64,000 nucleotides of DNA from Chamaecyparis obtusa (lineage: Eukaryota; Streptophyta; Pinopsida; Cupressales; Cupressaceae), in NCBI GenBank assembly GCA_027943335.1, contig BSBK01001119.1, positions 537,001 to 601,000 of the forward strand, in the 5' to 3' direction. Position 1 is the stretch's first letter. Every line of letters starts with the position of its first letter. A program made the translations under genes and the position numbers. Shown piece by piece: positions 20,517-33,479 of this stretch. Under the pieces are notes generated by a model. It did no database searches and had not been told where the DNA came from. It saw only the letters and a list, made by a program, of their open reading frames with translations.

Positions 20517-21852
20517 TGTGTGTGTGAAAATTGTACCTAATCTGTAGACACAACACTTCAGTAAAATATTAGAGGTTAGCTATAATCAAAATCATGCAAA
20601 ATTAAAATCTAATCTAACCAAGTGATTTACTGCCTTCTAGTAGGTGCGAGATCGATGTTCTCAGATTGTTATCAAGATCAGTGACCTAGACGACACCTAA
20701 ACGAAGGATTTGAATGCAAAATTGATATGAAATATGAATGTAATTAATCTATTTTTTTTATAGATATTTTCTACGCAATGATAATGAAAAACTAATATGA
20801 ATCTATGCTACTATGGAAATTGATATGCTAATGCTAATCTAGAAATGATATGATATGAGAATGAAAATTCTAACAATAATATGAAAGCTATGAATTCGAA
20901 ATTGATCTCACAAAGCTTCAAATCCTCAAATTTATCTTTCAAGCTCCAATTGTGCAAATTCTCCAAATCTGATATGCTATGATTCCTGTAGAGTAAGTTT
21001 GCAATTTTCGAGATCTGAAATTGAAGAGCTGAGCCTTGGTTTTATAGAAATCTAGGGCTTTGGAGGTGCATGAGAAAAATCCATAAATCACTCAAATAAC
21101 TCAGGTTGATTTTTGAGTTATTTTTAAATAAAGATAATTAAGTCACAAAAATCATGCAAAAGCACAGTTCAACTCGAATTAGAAGTTTAGATCAACTTTA
21201 AAACTCAAAAAGATGTTGAGTTTCAAAAAGCTAACAACTTGCATTGATGTTGAGTTTCAAAAAGCTAACAACTTGCATTGATTTTCCAATTTGAGTTTAA
21301 CCGGTCCTTGAATGTGCACATGGATAATTATGATTTAATAAATAAATAAAGTGATATATTCTCAACTTAACTGATTTTTGAAATAAAATAATTAATTTAT
21401 GGGTTAATTAACTATTTTATCAAAATTTTATTAAAAACTATATTATTAAATAATGACAACTTGCTTTAATTAATTAAATAAGAATTTAATCAATTATTCA
21501 TAAGATATTAGATTTATTGTCAAAATTAAATAATACAATTAATAATAGATAGAATTAAATTTAATTACATAATTAAGTGGTAAGATATTAAATCTAATTA
21601 ATTAAATATGAAAATATTCAATTAATCAAACTTTAGGATAAATGTGATTTATCGCCAAATAATCATTAAATTAAAGATAATTATGATGATTAGGAATATT
21701 ACTAGGAATATTCTCCGATGCAGAATTTAAGATAATCAATTATGATTTGATGATGTTTAGATGTGCCGTAGGTTAGGACTTTGATGTCGATTTCGTTTGA
21801 ATTGTTGATATAGAAGGTTAATGAACATATAGCCCATTTTTGGGGTATTACA
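20517..21852 (-). mobile_element. E2 5' LTR
   Basis: 1336 bp; same termini as the 3' LTR. It is longer because a 34-bp segment containing TTGAGTTTCAAAAAGCTAAC is duplicated in tandem (starts at 21212 and 21246). TATA box at 21039-21046. Confidence 0.92.
21039..21046 (-). promoter_or_regulatory. TATA box, E2 5' LTR
   Basis: TATAAAAC on the minus strand, likely core promoter for E2 RNA. Confidence 0.6.
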
Positions 21853-21857
21853 TCCTT
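21853..21857. repeat. E2 target site duplication, right
   Basis: TCCTT; pairs with TCTTT at 10240-10244. Confidence 0.6.
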
Positions 21858-24079
21858 AGGTATTATAATTCATATAACAACTAAAAGAAGTATTGATCCT
21901 TAATATGAAAAATTCTAACAACTTAAAAGTAAGAATATGTGTAAAATGTTTGGCATAAAATCTTTTTTTAAAAGAATAAATACTTTCTGAATTCAAAGAA
22001 AGCTTAAGAGGATAACAATAGAAAAAGGTTTTTTTAATAAAAGTAGGAACAAGCAAGTGTAATAATGAAAGCTATAAAAGGAAACTATAAAAATTCAAAT
22101 TAAGTACTTAGAGAAGAAATAAACAAAACATAATAATGATTATGTGCTGTAGAGATAAAGTAAAGAACTAATCAAATAAATAAAGACGTTAAAAGAATAA
22201 TAGAACTATGTGTGTTAACAAGTAATTAAAATTAAATTTAGCAGAATGACAGGAAAGACCTTATGCTGCAAACAAAAGTTGACGGAAAGGAGGCTAAAAT
22301 AGAAAATAAAACTGCGAAGGGACAGGACGAAGACATCCAAGGACAGAGAACAAAGGCAAAATAATGATGGCAACCAAGACATTATTTATATGCTTACAAA
22401 GAGGTCAATAAAAATAGCATGTGATGCTATTGGAAGGGATGTTACAAACTAAAAAAAATGTAAAGAACGTTAAAAATCTGGAGTTTGACTTAAAAAATTA
22501 AAATGTTAACTTTGAGTTAGAATGTTATAATATAAAAAAATGTGAAGAACGTTAATAGAAAACACACAATATAAAAGGGAAAACGTTAATATGCAACTAC
22601 AAATAAGATTGTGCAACTTATAATGAAACTAATTAAAAAATTATTAAATGATTAGAATATAAATATGCAGGCTAAAAAGATAGATTGAATTGGAATTAGA
22701 ACAAAACATTAATAAGGAACTTGTACATAGAAACATTTTTAAAAAAACTGATATATATCTGTCCAATTATGGCGATAAAGAATTTGCCAATAATGTTAAA
22801 AATAGAAGGAACAAACAATGATGAACATAGAAAAAATGAAGAAAAGAAAATGCTGGTCCAGTCAAAGGGATCTAGTTCGATAATTGATGCATATAGAAAT
22901 GTGTTGCCCAATTGCTAGCTAATTATAGTAGCTACCATGCCCTCAAAATGCGGCTACCTATCAAAATACATAATGCAACAAATAATTCTTTATCATTGAA
23001 AAATGTACATTCAGAATCGTAATCATGAAAATAGAACCTTATTGACACATCAACTTTCATAGCTTGGTAAAAATTACATAGAAAAAAACAAATAAAATCA
23101 AAACCTCCCAACAAGAGTTGTGAATATTGATTTGGAAGTCATTCCAAAGTCAAGGTTTGTCTCATCATACACTAGTTACTCTTCAAATTCTTCTCTGATC
23201 ACTTACGACAGTAGCAGTTCCTTAACTTTTTTTGGAAATCCCCCTTATATTATTGTGTATGGATGGATGTATCCCACTACTTCCTATGATCTCAAAGTAA
23301 TGGTTTCATCAACCCAAAGCATGTGAATCATTTGATAACTGTACTGGCTCATGCAACGACCTTTACATGATTCTGAAAGAGATGTATTGGAGCTATTAGG
23401 AAGTACAAAAAAGAGCTCTAAAAGCTCAAGATTCCTAGTCTCCCTGTAAGGTTGAAGTAATGACTACTGAAATCCATCTAAAATAGCAAATATTAAATCT
23501 GGGAGTTAAAGATGTGAAGATACAAATGTGTATTTTAAGGCATGTGAATCTCTATGCATCTCCATTGACATATAGTTCTACCTTTTCTTGACATGTATTA
23601 AAAGGTGAAAAGAAATTCAAAACTTAAAATGAAATACTTAAGCATGCATTGGAAATATGTCAGTCAACTAGCAATTGTTCTTTTGAATTCATAGTAGATA
23701 AGCCAAAATTAAGAGTGCTTACAAGCACAACACAATAAAATTACTCCTCAAATTAATTTATCTTGCAATTAAAATCCATGATATGAAGATTTGAATATCA
23801 CCTTCTAAACTTGAAAATCACAAAGAAATGGGTTTCCAAAATAAATTCTCAAAATCATTTAAAGATTTTACTAGCTAAGCAATAACAAAACTAATGCAAC
23901 AATTGCTCCCCAAAGAAATAACTAAAAATTACAACTTTGTCTTCATCGCTTTCCACCTCCACCACCAAGTTTAGGACCTTTAGGCAAGGAAAGAACACGT
24001 AACAAGGTGGGAAGCACAAGGAGAAAGAAAGGAAGGAGGGATAAGGCACTTGGAGGGAGGAGGGAGAATGATAAGCAAA
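21858..24079. other. Non-coding interval between E2 and E3
   Basis: 2.2 kb of AT-rich sequence. Only short ORFs without recognisable domains (for example 22721-22918 and 23120-23326, plus). Nothing supported; possibly old decayed repeats or host intergenic DNA. Confidence 0.45.
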
Positions 24080-24084
24080 TAGGG
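24080..24084. repeat. E3 target site duplication, left
   Basis: TAGGG, identical to 55744-55748. Confidence 0.85.
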
Positions 24085-26778
24085 TGTTGGTTCCTTTTCT
24101 TTCTACTTGTAGATTTACAAAATGATTGACAAACAAATGTCTCTAACTCTTGTAACCCACTCCAAATTTGACAAGAAAAAGGTCCAATTAATAAGGACTA
24201 GGATATTAGTCCTCCTACACTTTGAGCCTTAATGCTCAGGCAGGTGTACCTTGGATTCATTTCTTAAAGGAATCAATAAATATTAAGCATTAACATCCTT
24301 GACACATTGATTTAAAGATTTTATCATTTATAAGTTGATTGATGATGAAGAACTACTTCCTGAGAACATATCAGTGTCTTATCCTAGGGTACAGAGTCAA
24401 ATATAACATACATCAACATAAAACTTAACCCAAACACATCCAAATCTAGAATAAGTGCTTTGCCTATTATTCCTCTCACTCTCACATTCAAACATCAGAT
24501 TCCCATAAGAACTATAAATTCCCTGAATCTATCCTTAAGAATTTAATCCTTCCTTGAAGGAACTCAAGAACAACTTCACAATCTACTTTGTAAACCATAT
24601 ATTAACTTGCTTTGCAACATTAACATATAAGAATTCAAGATCAAAATAAGAAGACATTCATAAATTTGAGATGGAATTCAAGTGTATTCTCATTAAAATT
24701 TTTAGTATCAATACATTGAAAATGACAAAATGCTAGAACCAAACCCTAGATCCAAGCTCTCTCTATTCAGTTACCAATTTCAACATCCTTTGAAAAATAC
24801 AAGCTGCTATATGTAGTCACTAGTCATCTTGGGATCCCTGAAAATCAAGATGCAACAAGCTATAGATGACTAGGACAGGGTTAGGGTTTCCAACAACCAC
24901 ACCAACCAGGTTCAATCGAGAAATTACTGAAGAGAAGACATGCCAGACAATCTAGAGCAATCAGGTCCAAATTGATCTTCGTTTATGGCCAAAATCCCAA
25001 ATGGTACATTAGAGACTGGGAATTGCATCATTTTAGCTCATTCTTTACTTCACCTGCATAATAAATTGAATGACTGATTCACCCATTTTTCCACGACATG
25101 GACATCCTCCACAAACAAGCATCATTTCTGGACCATACTATGACAGTGGACAAGATCAAATCAAGTAGATCGGCCGCCCATGCATTTAATAACCAGTCCT
25201 TTACTCACATAAAACCCTTAAGTAATTTAAATATCTGGTAGCAATGGTCAATTGATCAAGTTTAAAATAGGACCATTGATCTCTATCCTTTCCTGACATA
25301 TCAGACGGTCCTCATTAATCATCAAACAGTCAACTAAGCCTTTTAAAATCAATTGGCCACATCATCTTTTCTCGACAACCAATAAGAAATGAGCACATCA
25401 GCAACACTGGCAACTAGACTCACTTTATCATTTACTTCTCTCATCGGATGGTCGACATGAACCTGCGATCACTATCTATCCTACATCTTCCATTTAAGGC
25501 ATCACACCCACCATTAGATCCTTCCTCCCTTTACTCTTTAACCACAGGAAGCACTCCTAAACCCTAATTCATCTAGAGATCACGTGAACAAAGCATTCGT
25601 GAGATCGCCTAATCTTTTCATTAGCTGGGGTCTTATCCAGAGAACACGTGACCATCATCTGATCTAAATTGCATTAATGACCACCACTTAATCTCCAGAT
25701 GTTAGAAGACTTAGCCGTTTCATTGTGCGGCTCAGAGATAACTACGTTTGCTGAATCGTTGAATGCTAAGGCACTAACTGCTAGAATTAGGAGATGACGT
25801 GAACACTCAGTCACACAATCGTTGAATCTTTGACTTAACTTCCACACCAAGACTTGATGCTGACCCTTGACTTAACCCAGGCCATCTAGAGAATAAGCGA
25901 CTAAAGAAAACTCGAAGTCACTGGATATTTGTCTTGAGTATGGTCCCATTTCGAGAACATGCGCAAGCCATCGATCAAGATCTGCATCAACAACTCATAT
26001 TTAAATGTCAAGTCTTATCTTAACTCATCTCTTTTTCTGGTGAACACGCGATTGAAGCCATCTCTAATTTGTTGAAGGTTTGACTTAACTGGGGTTTGGT
26101 TCAGAGATCACACGAACAAAGGCATTCGCTAAGTCACCAAATATTTTCTTAACCCTGAGTTACATTAAGAGAACAAGTGCCAACTATTGATCCTTGCAAT
26201 GATCCACAGTCCTTGCTTGGTCACTGAATGTTTTTAGACTTGACTGCTTCATTACGAGATTCAATGGTAGAAGGAAAACTTAACTATTCACCAGATCGCT
26301 TGATGTTAGGAACATAACTGCCAAGATTAGGAGAACACGTGGACACTCGGTCACCAAGTCGCTGAACAAAAACCACTAACTACCAAAAATTAAGAGATCA
26401 TGCGAACAAAGGAAAATAAAAGGCATGTGCACAAATAAGACTTAAGTGGCCCAAAAAAAGGTAATGAAGAAATAGATATGGCTAGGGTTTTGGAGTTACA
26501 CAATTTTTATAAAACCCTTGGACATGGAATAAACCCTATTTCTCAGACCTTCAAATAGCCATATCTCTCTGGTTTTTGCATTAAAATTCTTGTTCTTAGA
26601 ACTAGAGCTTGCACACACCATAAACTATCCTTGACTAAGTTTGCAAGCTATAAAATATCATATATCTTCTTCACCGATCAAAACAAGTTTGCAACAGGAC
26701 ATGGAAATTTCATAGGGTTTTAGCAAGATAAGACCATCTTCTTAGGAATTTTTGCAATGACAAGAAAATGGCCTAATA
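24085..26778 (-). mobile_element. E3 3' LTR
   Basis: 2694 bp. Ends in AACA on the minus strand; its 5' terminus reads TATTAGG where the other copy has TGTTAGG, a G-to-A change. The U3 part holds a degenerate array of GAGAACACGTGA- and ATCGCC-type motifs (about 25440-26400). About 94 percent identical to 52988-55743 in the stretch I compared. Confidence 0.9.
25440..26410. repeat. Degenerate motif array in E3 U3
   Basis: Irregularly spaced copies (about 60-100 bp apart) of GAGAxCACGTGAxCA with ATCGCxxGAAT-like partners. CACGTG occurs at 25581-25586, 25645-25650 and 26336-26341. Many sites in the 5' LTR copy are changed to CACATG or CACACG, in keeping with loss of CG. Related half-sites occur in the E3i LTR. 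Confidence 0.6.
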
Positions 26779-26793
26779 GTGGCTCTGTCTAGG
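26779..26793 (-). promoter_or_regulatory. Plus-strand primer region of E3 (atypical polypurine tract)
   Basis: CCTAGACAGAGCCAC on the minus strand directly before the 3' LTR. It is not a pure purine run, but E3i has CCTCAGATAGAGCCAC at the same place (34849-34864), so the motif is conserved. Confidence 0.6.
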
Positions 26794-26979
26794 GATGATG
26801 GGTAACTTGTGTGCATGCGAGAATTCAGAATCTTTGGGGAAATTAGACCACCTACTGGACAAAATCTTATAGGGAACCGTCTTAAAAAACTAACAGACTG
26901 AAAACAGGAAAGTAGGAAAGGAAACACACAACATAAAGGAAATTATTTACAAATATTTTACAAGATTAAAACTTTACTT

Positions 26980-28413
26980 AGTGGCCCCAGACCACCAAAG
27001 GAAAATCAAACCCCTCGTAATTCAAAGGTCTGATTGTCATCCACATATGTGACCAACCACCTAAAAATGACATGACAATCCTGTTGCCCATATACATGAA
27101 TATCTTTGGGCTGAAAAATAAGACTATAGTTGAACCTGCCCATGTTTTTCTAGTCATATCCATTATCATACTCATACTCTAAGAAGTATGGGCATCACTT
27201 ATTTCTTCTTGTGAACTAGAAATATAACATTGATCTAGTAATACATCATAAAATAGAACATAGTGATCGTCATGCATTACTACAAAATTACCTGGCTGAG
27301 AAGGACTTGGATCCTTAGATTTAATTTCATACATTGCTTCAACCATTGAGCAACTGAGTTCCTCCATGATATCTTCATGAACTGGATCATGAACCAAGTG
27401 AAGGTCTCTTTCACAAATATTGTGACATACGGACAATTGATCTGCATCATCATTTTCATCTATTTTTTTTTGTCCCAATCATTGAAGACACTGTCATCAA
27501 CACTACCACATTCACTGTCATATTTAGCAAAAGAAGGAAAAATAAATGAACCAAAAACTTTTTCATAACTAGAATCTTCATGACAAGAATACACACTGTC
27601 ATGGCCTTCATCCTGTTCTTTTGCAGAGTCACTACATGAGGGGAAATCTAACAAACATGGATCATCTAAGCATCACTTTGAACACCTACCTCATTATCAG
27701 TGTCAAAGGATATGTCAATGGGGAGCTACAAAGTATAGTCCATATCAGGTGCATGCCTTTGAAATTCATTAGCCAAGAGTGCTGAGATCTTTTCACTACT
27801 CAATGGACTTCGGACTTTATAATCATTTTCATTGGCATCACCCTTGATGCTGCAGACATCATCCCTGTCTAAAACAAGGATTGACATCTCTGGCCTCAAA
27901 TCATCTTGTGTAAAGAAAACACTATAGGAATCATTATCTACATCATATTTAGTTTCTTGCCTCTCATAGAAAACATCCTTAAACCGGGACAAGAAGGTTG
28001 CCTTCTCATGCTGATAAGAAGAAAAATCTGCAGACAAATTGGAAATATTATCAACCTCAGATTCATCCTCAACATCCTCATATACATTGACCTCAAAGTT
28101 AGCATCATAATCAATACTTTCTGCATGATGAGAATCAACATCAGAATAGTTGGCCTCTTCATGATCAACATAAAGAACTGCCAATTCTTGCAATCTCTTG
28201 TCCTCCTCTAGCTGCCAAATCTCAACACCTTTCTCTGCAAGTTTCTTCTTGAGAGTAGCAATTTTGATGAGCAGATTTTCATAATTAGAATCATGGGTGG
28301 TGGGATCAATAGAGACACTAATGTCTTGTATCTAATCTTCATCTTTTTCTTCACACTCATCCATACTAGCCCTTTCATCAAAATGTTCTATGAATGCTGC
28401 TCTCAATACATCT
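26980..28413 (-). pseudogene. gag: E3 gag C-terminal part and acidic tail, decayed
   Basis: Downstream half of the E3 gag gene, cut off by the insertion of E3i. Directly at the target duplication the frame continues the capsid helices (AAFIEHFDERASMDECEE), then a coiled-coil-like stretch (NYENLLIKIATLKKKLAEKG, about 28225-28285), then a very acidic tail rich in DVD, EDVEDE and DDDV runs (27726-28193 and, after stops and small gaps, 27460-27654 and 27179-27478). A TAG interrupts the part after ECEEKDED. No zinc knuckle or protease was seen. The acidic tail is unlike any gag I know; function unknown. Confidence 0.7.
28409..28413. repeat. E3i target site duplication, left
   Basis: CATCT; the right copy at 50711-50715 is CATCC, one base different. 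Confidence 0.75.
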
Positions 28414-29425
28414 TGTTAGCAATTTTTCTTGTATGAATCACAGTTCTTGAATAACTATTTGAACACTATGCCTCCTAATACTGATTCAAACAAAAGAAAT
28501 GACTAATTGCTGAGGATTGGATAAGATCCTCCTTTGTTTTTGAGCTCCACATACTCAGGCAGGTTTTACCTTTGAATAATTATTGATTACACAGTATATA
28601 TGAAAGTGGACACTGATTTTCTATTGACCTTTTATTGAGCCAACTTACAAAATACTTTGCAGATGACCAAAATCAATTGAATGCAAAGCTTAACTAAATA
28701 GACCAAGGCTGTAAAAATAGACAAAATCAGTGAGACAAGGATTCTCATCCTTCTTCCTTTTAAGGAGGGGCAACCTAGTGATTCACTCTTCAAGGAATCA
28801 ATCAAATATGAACTATATCACTTGGATACAATTCCTTCAAAACATACATACAATTCTTAAAAGTAAAAGTATTGGTAATAAGATAAAATTTAATTCTTTA
28901 AAGACTATGAAAGATAACTTATAAGAAACAAACCCTAAACCAGTGCCTAATCCAATGGGAAAAAGAGTTTAAATGCAAATCCATAGGGTTATCTTAAAAG
29001 AAATACAATAGTATGCCTTGCAAACAATTTGCAATTTGAATAGAATGCCTTACAAACTATTCTATCAATCTAATATTATTACCATCAAAATCTCTACACA
29101 TAAGTTTACTCTCTACAATTGATAACAAGGATTTTAATTCTCTCATTGAGAGAAACTCATAATCAATTAAAGAAGTTACTTAACAACTAGTATATTTTAG
29201 ATGCCTCACAAATAAAACATACAAGAGCAAACATAAAAGTAAAGCGACAATAATAATAGAAAACATAAATTGCAGTGTATTTGTATTAAAATAGACCTGT
29301 AAATTACATATAAAAACTCATGCTCAGAAGCTCAGACACAAAATTTAGAAGTCTGCTCTGCAACAATTGTACTCAGTTTTTTTTTATTATCTTTCCAACT
29401 CACTTCTCAAAATGAGCTTACAACC

Positions 29426-29433
29426 TATATATA
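29426..29433 (-). promoter_or_regulatory. TATA-like box, E3i 3' LTR
   Basis: TATATATA in the context GTATATATAGG on the minus strand, kept in the 5' LTR at 43230-43237. If real, U3 is about 5.4 kb and R plus U5 about 1 kb, and the LTR ORF lies wholly in U3. Confidence 0.5.
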
Positions 29434-29871
29434 CAACTCAACCATATTGGAATTCTCTTATCAATGAGAATGCAACAAGCTTCAGATGGTTGGATCCCTA
29501 AACCTAAAAAAGCATATAAGATAAAATACAAGAAATGCCCTCAGGCGGTGGAAAGACAAAAATATCTTGGAATATTCTACTCCTCGCTCTTTGATCACTG
29601 ACACCTTTGTCTGTCGGTATTCATGATAGCTTCTTTGAGTTGTTGTGAGATATGGTGACTACCATTCTGGCTAACTTACACCATTCTATTTGATAGCTTA
29701 TCATTCCTGTGCTTTGAGGTCAGGTGTCAGGTACTCCAGGTGTCCTCTTTATTCATCATCCAGGATATCAAATTCAACTACATTAGATTTTATCTTCTTG
29801 GGCCTTGTGAGCTCATCCCATGCAGTTATCTCTTCCTCTGTCAGCCATTTATAAATTTGAATATGATGCAA

Positions 29872-32800
29872 CTATGCCTTTTTCCTTTCCCATCTGGCAT
29901 CTGTTATCAGCTTGACATCTATAATGAATTTGGTGAGCTCCATCTCTGCTTTTATGGCTTCATCCAGAGTGATATTAAACCTCTCCATGTCCGCTTCATT
30001 ATTCTCGTTAAGAAATGCCTCTTTCCTTGGCAAAAGAGGATCAAAATCCAATCTCCACTGGTCGAGACTCTTCATTGAACCATCTCCATCTTTAATGGGA
30101 GGAATGAACTTATTGAAATCTAAGCCAAACATGGCTACCTTAGCCTCAATCTGATTTGATTTGCATTTAAATAATGGCAGAATGGCCTTAACTCAATTTA
30201 TTTCTTCACCAACATGTAGGACAACTTCGAAATATCTGTTCTTAACGATTGCACAACTGCCAATCGTTCAAAAAGAGGTGCCCTTACTGGCCAAGTTGCA
30301 TAATAGACATTCAAAATTGAAACATAACCATTCACTTCCACCTAAAAACCAGACAATTTATTGTAAGCAATAAAAACTATATCTGCTTTATCTTTAAGCA
30401 CATCAATCCAAAGCTGCAAAATATTTAATAGGATTTGTAGAATAGCCTCATTCTTTTCTAATCTTATTTTCTCAAGATTTGCAGTAACCTCTTCTTCACT
30501 CATATCCTTGTTTTCTAATAGGGCGGGCTGTTATGGTGGTGTAGGGGTTACCACATGAGTATTCATTATTTGTTGTTGCAAGTCCTCCATGGTTTTCTCC
30601 AAGGCCTTTTCCCTTATTATTCGTATATCCCTATCCTTCAAAAGTGCACTATAGTCCTCTAATAGAGAACCATACCTCTCTGATAATTACTTTGTCTTAT
30701 CCTCATTGAGCCTTGTAAAATGAGTTAGTACCTGAGATACCTCTAAATCCCCTTTATTGTGGATTGAACACACAATTTTGTCACCATCCATCTGTTCTTT
30801 AACATTCAAAATTTGGGGCTTCCTGTCTTTGGGATATAGGCTCCATAGAGCCAATGCTTGATTCCTTGGGCAATACCCAAATCCTTTGATGATCTCTCCC
30901 ACTTGTGTCTTTGAAGACAACATTATATCATCCTGCCTCTTGATTTGATCAATGATAAAATCAGAATATAAATTCCACCCAGGTACTAGTAGCATATTGC
31001 TAGCTCTGACTAGTTGTCTAGCTTCCTCCGGGGTGATTGTCTCAGATTCAAGGTCATACTCTCTTAGTGTTTGGATAGTGTCATCAAACACTTGACCTTC
31101 CTCTATAATCTGGACACTTGATGCAACCTGTTGTTGCTTAGGCCATATTAAGAAGCTCTTGAATTCATCTGACTTAATAAAATTGTCATCCTTCAAGAAT
31201 GCATCTTGCTCTATCTTTCATCTTGGCAAAGGGCCAAGGGTAACTCAACCTCTTCATTTTCAAGTTTTTGTTTTTTCTTCTCCTCTCTTATTTTCTTCCT
31301 CAACTCGTGGTTGTGAACAACTTTTCTAGTGAAGAGGGCTCCCACCTTATCCTTTTTCCTTGCTTGAGAAGATTCTCCAACTAGCAACTTTTACTTTTTT
31401 GCAAGAGGATCATTTGTATCTTGGGAGCTATGTAGTTTAGTTAAGTCAACAATTACATTCTCACCAGTCTCATGTTTTTTACATATTATTTGTTCCAAAG
31501 CAGGGATGCTATGTATCGAGAAGCCACCATCACTGTCTTCATCACATTCTGACTTAGAGTGGACATCTTTCCTTCCTTCTTTCTCATCAATCTGATCCTC
31601 AAAAGTCCTCATCAATGTGTTAAACTGGGCCATCATTTGCTCTAGCCTTTGGAGATAAGGCAATGTGGGGAAGAAGCCACTAAATGCCAATCCTTTTTGC
31701 TTCAATTGTTTCTCCATGGCATATAACTCATTTATCTAGTCAGCTCTTCTTACCACCTCTTCCTCCTCTCTTATATTTCTTATTACATCCTCTTCAAGAT
31801 TTTCTTCATGTCTTCTATTGAAAGGGATGCTAGGGGTATAATATTTTCTAGCAACAATCATGAATCCCTTTGTATCAACATATCTGTAAGAAGAAACATG
31901 CATTTTAAACTTCCCTAACCAATCATTCACTTGATTAAAGACATTCTTGCTTATTGTGAAATTATGCACCTTGAAGTGCCTTGGAGTGAAGGGTCCTTTT
32001 GTATGTGGAGCCAAGTGCTCCCTATTAGTCAGCATAAGCTGCCAGATGAATTCTAAGAATGCAAACCTAGGTGGAACAGAGAATGGAAGAATGTGGGGGG
32101 GCTGAGGGCATCCATAGACCCTAATCATTGTGTAGCCTTTTTCATAGTAAAAATCTCCCCAATTATAACCCTTGGTCCACTTATCAACAAATTGCTGGGG
32201 CCTTATCAGCTGTAGAACCTTAGTTGACAACCTTGAAAGATTTAGTCCCAAATTGAGGAGGATAGGGTGAACTCTCCAATTCTGGAATGCACATAAATCA
32301 TATCTTGAGGAAGGACTCCAAGTGCTTATCCAAAACTGCACTGGATTTGGTTGTCCCTTCCACATCATTTGTGGCTTGAGGCCCTCCAGGTGCATGATGT
32401 CATAATTGAAAAATAAGATAAGATGCATTAACAAGGAATAATGCATAAACCTAGGTGAAGGAATAGATGTATGATTCTTCAATGCTTGTAAACCCTCATG
32501 CATTTTATTGATTATATAACCTATGTAATCGTATCCTTTAGTCACATGAAGACTCTGGGAGTCTAGTACCATCATCAGGATGTTTGAAGTAATCCTCTCC
32601 CCACCATCAACCCCTAGAACTTTGCGTAATTTATATGCAATATACTTCATATAAAAATAAAGATCTTTGTAGAAAAATGGGGTTGACCCAACCATTGGTG
32701 CAATGTAATTTCTATTCTCCTGGGGAACATGGTTTTGAATTTATTTTGCTACCACAACAAACTCCCTAACGTATTTATTGGCTTGGGTCCATAGATTAAT

Positions 32801-33235
32801 TTCTGCAGCCATAGGGATCTGGAAACGAAAGGCTCTCATGAAGGAATTCTGGTCAAGTGTGACTAGAGGAGAGCCATCACCGTTCCTAATTGTTCTTGAC
32901 AGGGGATCATATCGATGAGACAAAATAATTAAAACATCTATGTCTAGGAAAAACTTTGGGACAATCAATTTTTCCAACCCTGATGCCCAAGGGTTTGAAA
33001 CGGGGACCGGGCTATCCAAATTTTTATAAAAATATTTTAAGAAACACATGCCGGTGACACCGGGAGTTTTAGCATCTCTATAGTATGCGATCTCATCAAC
33101 AAAATACTCATCACTAACCTTTTTGTTCTGTGATGACCTGGGCAGTAAGGTGAGGAATTCATTCGAGAAGCTCTCCTTGGCTTTTTCCTTGGTACCCTTG
33201 TTGGTAGAGGTGTCACTATCTGATAATTGACTCAT
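29872..33235 (-). pseudogene. LTR-borne ORF of E3i (3' LTR copy), decayed
   Basis: A long protein-like frame inside the LTR, same strand as gag-pol. It starts at an ATG at 33235 (MSQLSDSDTSTNKG) and stays in one frame, with TAA at 32741 and TAG at 31736, to 31391, then continues after frameshifts at 31196-30687 and 30132-29872; about 1100 codons in all. Seen in it: an N-terminal globular-looking region with conserved WTQANKYVREFVVVAK; a middle part rich in aromatic residues (YKDLYFYMKYIAYKLRK, HYSLLMHLILFFNYD, YGCPQPPHILPF); a coiled-coil-like EKQLKQKG...LEQMMAQFNTLMRTFEDQ; and a strongly basic RKKIREEKKKQK run that could be a nuclear or RNA-binding signal. A small upstream ORF (33249-33452) precedes it. 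I recognise no family. The 5' LTR holds a homologous copy, keeping glutamine codons where this one has stops. Confidence 0.7.
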
Positions 33236-33479
33236 CTTTTCTGAGAATTCAAACTCTGCTACAAATTTTGAATGTACTAAACTTTGAAACTACTCTGGAA
33301 ATCTCAAGAAATTTTATCACCTTGGCTCTTCTAAATGCATGATAATTCATAATGAGCGATGACCAACTGTATTTATCTTGCAGAATTGAATGCAGCATCT
33401 CGTTAGAGATTGAAAAGCTAAAAATCATGTCACTTACACCATTACTTGGCACGCTCAGAACTCAATTCACTAGCTGTAA

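Larger units (their letters stand above)
10245..21852 (-). mobile_element. E2: complete non-autonomous Tat-like LTR retrotransposon
   Basis: An 11.6 kb element on the minus strand with two LTRs (20517-21852 and 10245-11548), a perfect tRNA-Lys primer site, a polypurine tract and near-matching 5-bp flanking duplications. Inside, in sense order: a 2.4 kb leader with repeats, a 740-codon gag-derived ORF, a first hairpin-like block, a spacer, a minisatellite, the integrase C-terminus, a second hairpin-like block and a 2 kb 3' region. It has no protease, reverse transcriptase, RNase H or integrase core, so it depends on enzymes from another element. The LTRs differ by a few percent where I compared them. 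Confidence 0.9.

Noticed and set aside
22721..23326. Short plus-strand ORFs between E2 and E3
   Set aside because: Short, AT-rich composition, no recognisable domain, no supporting context.
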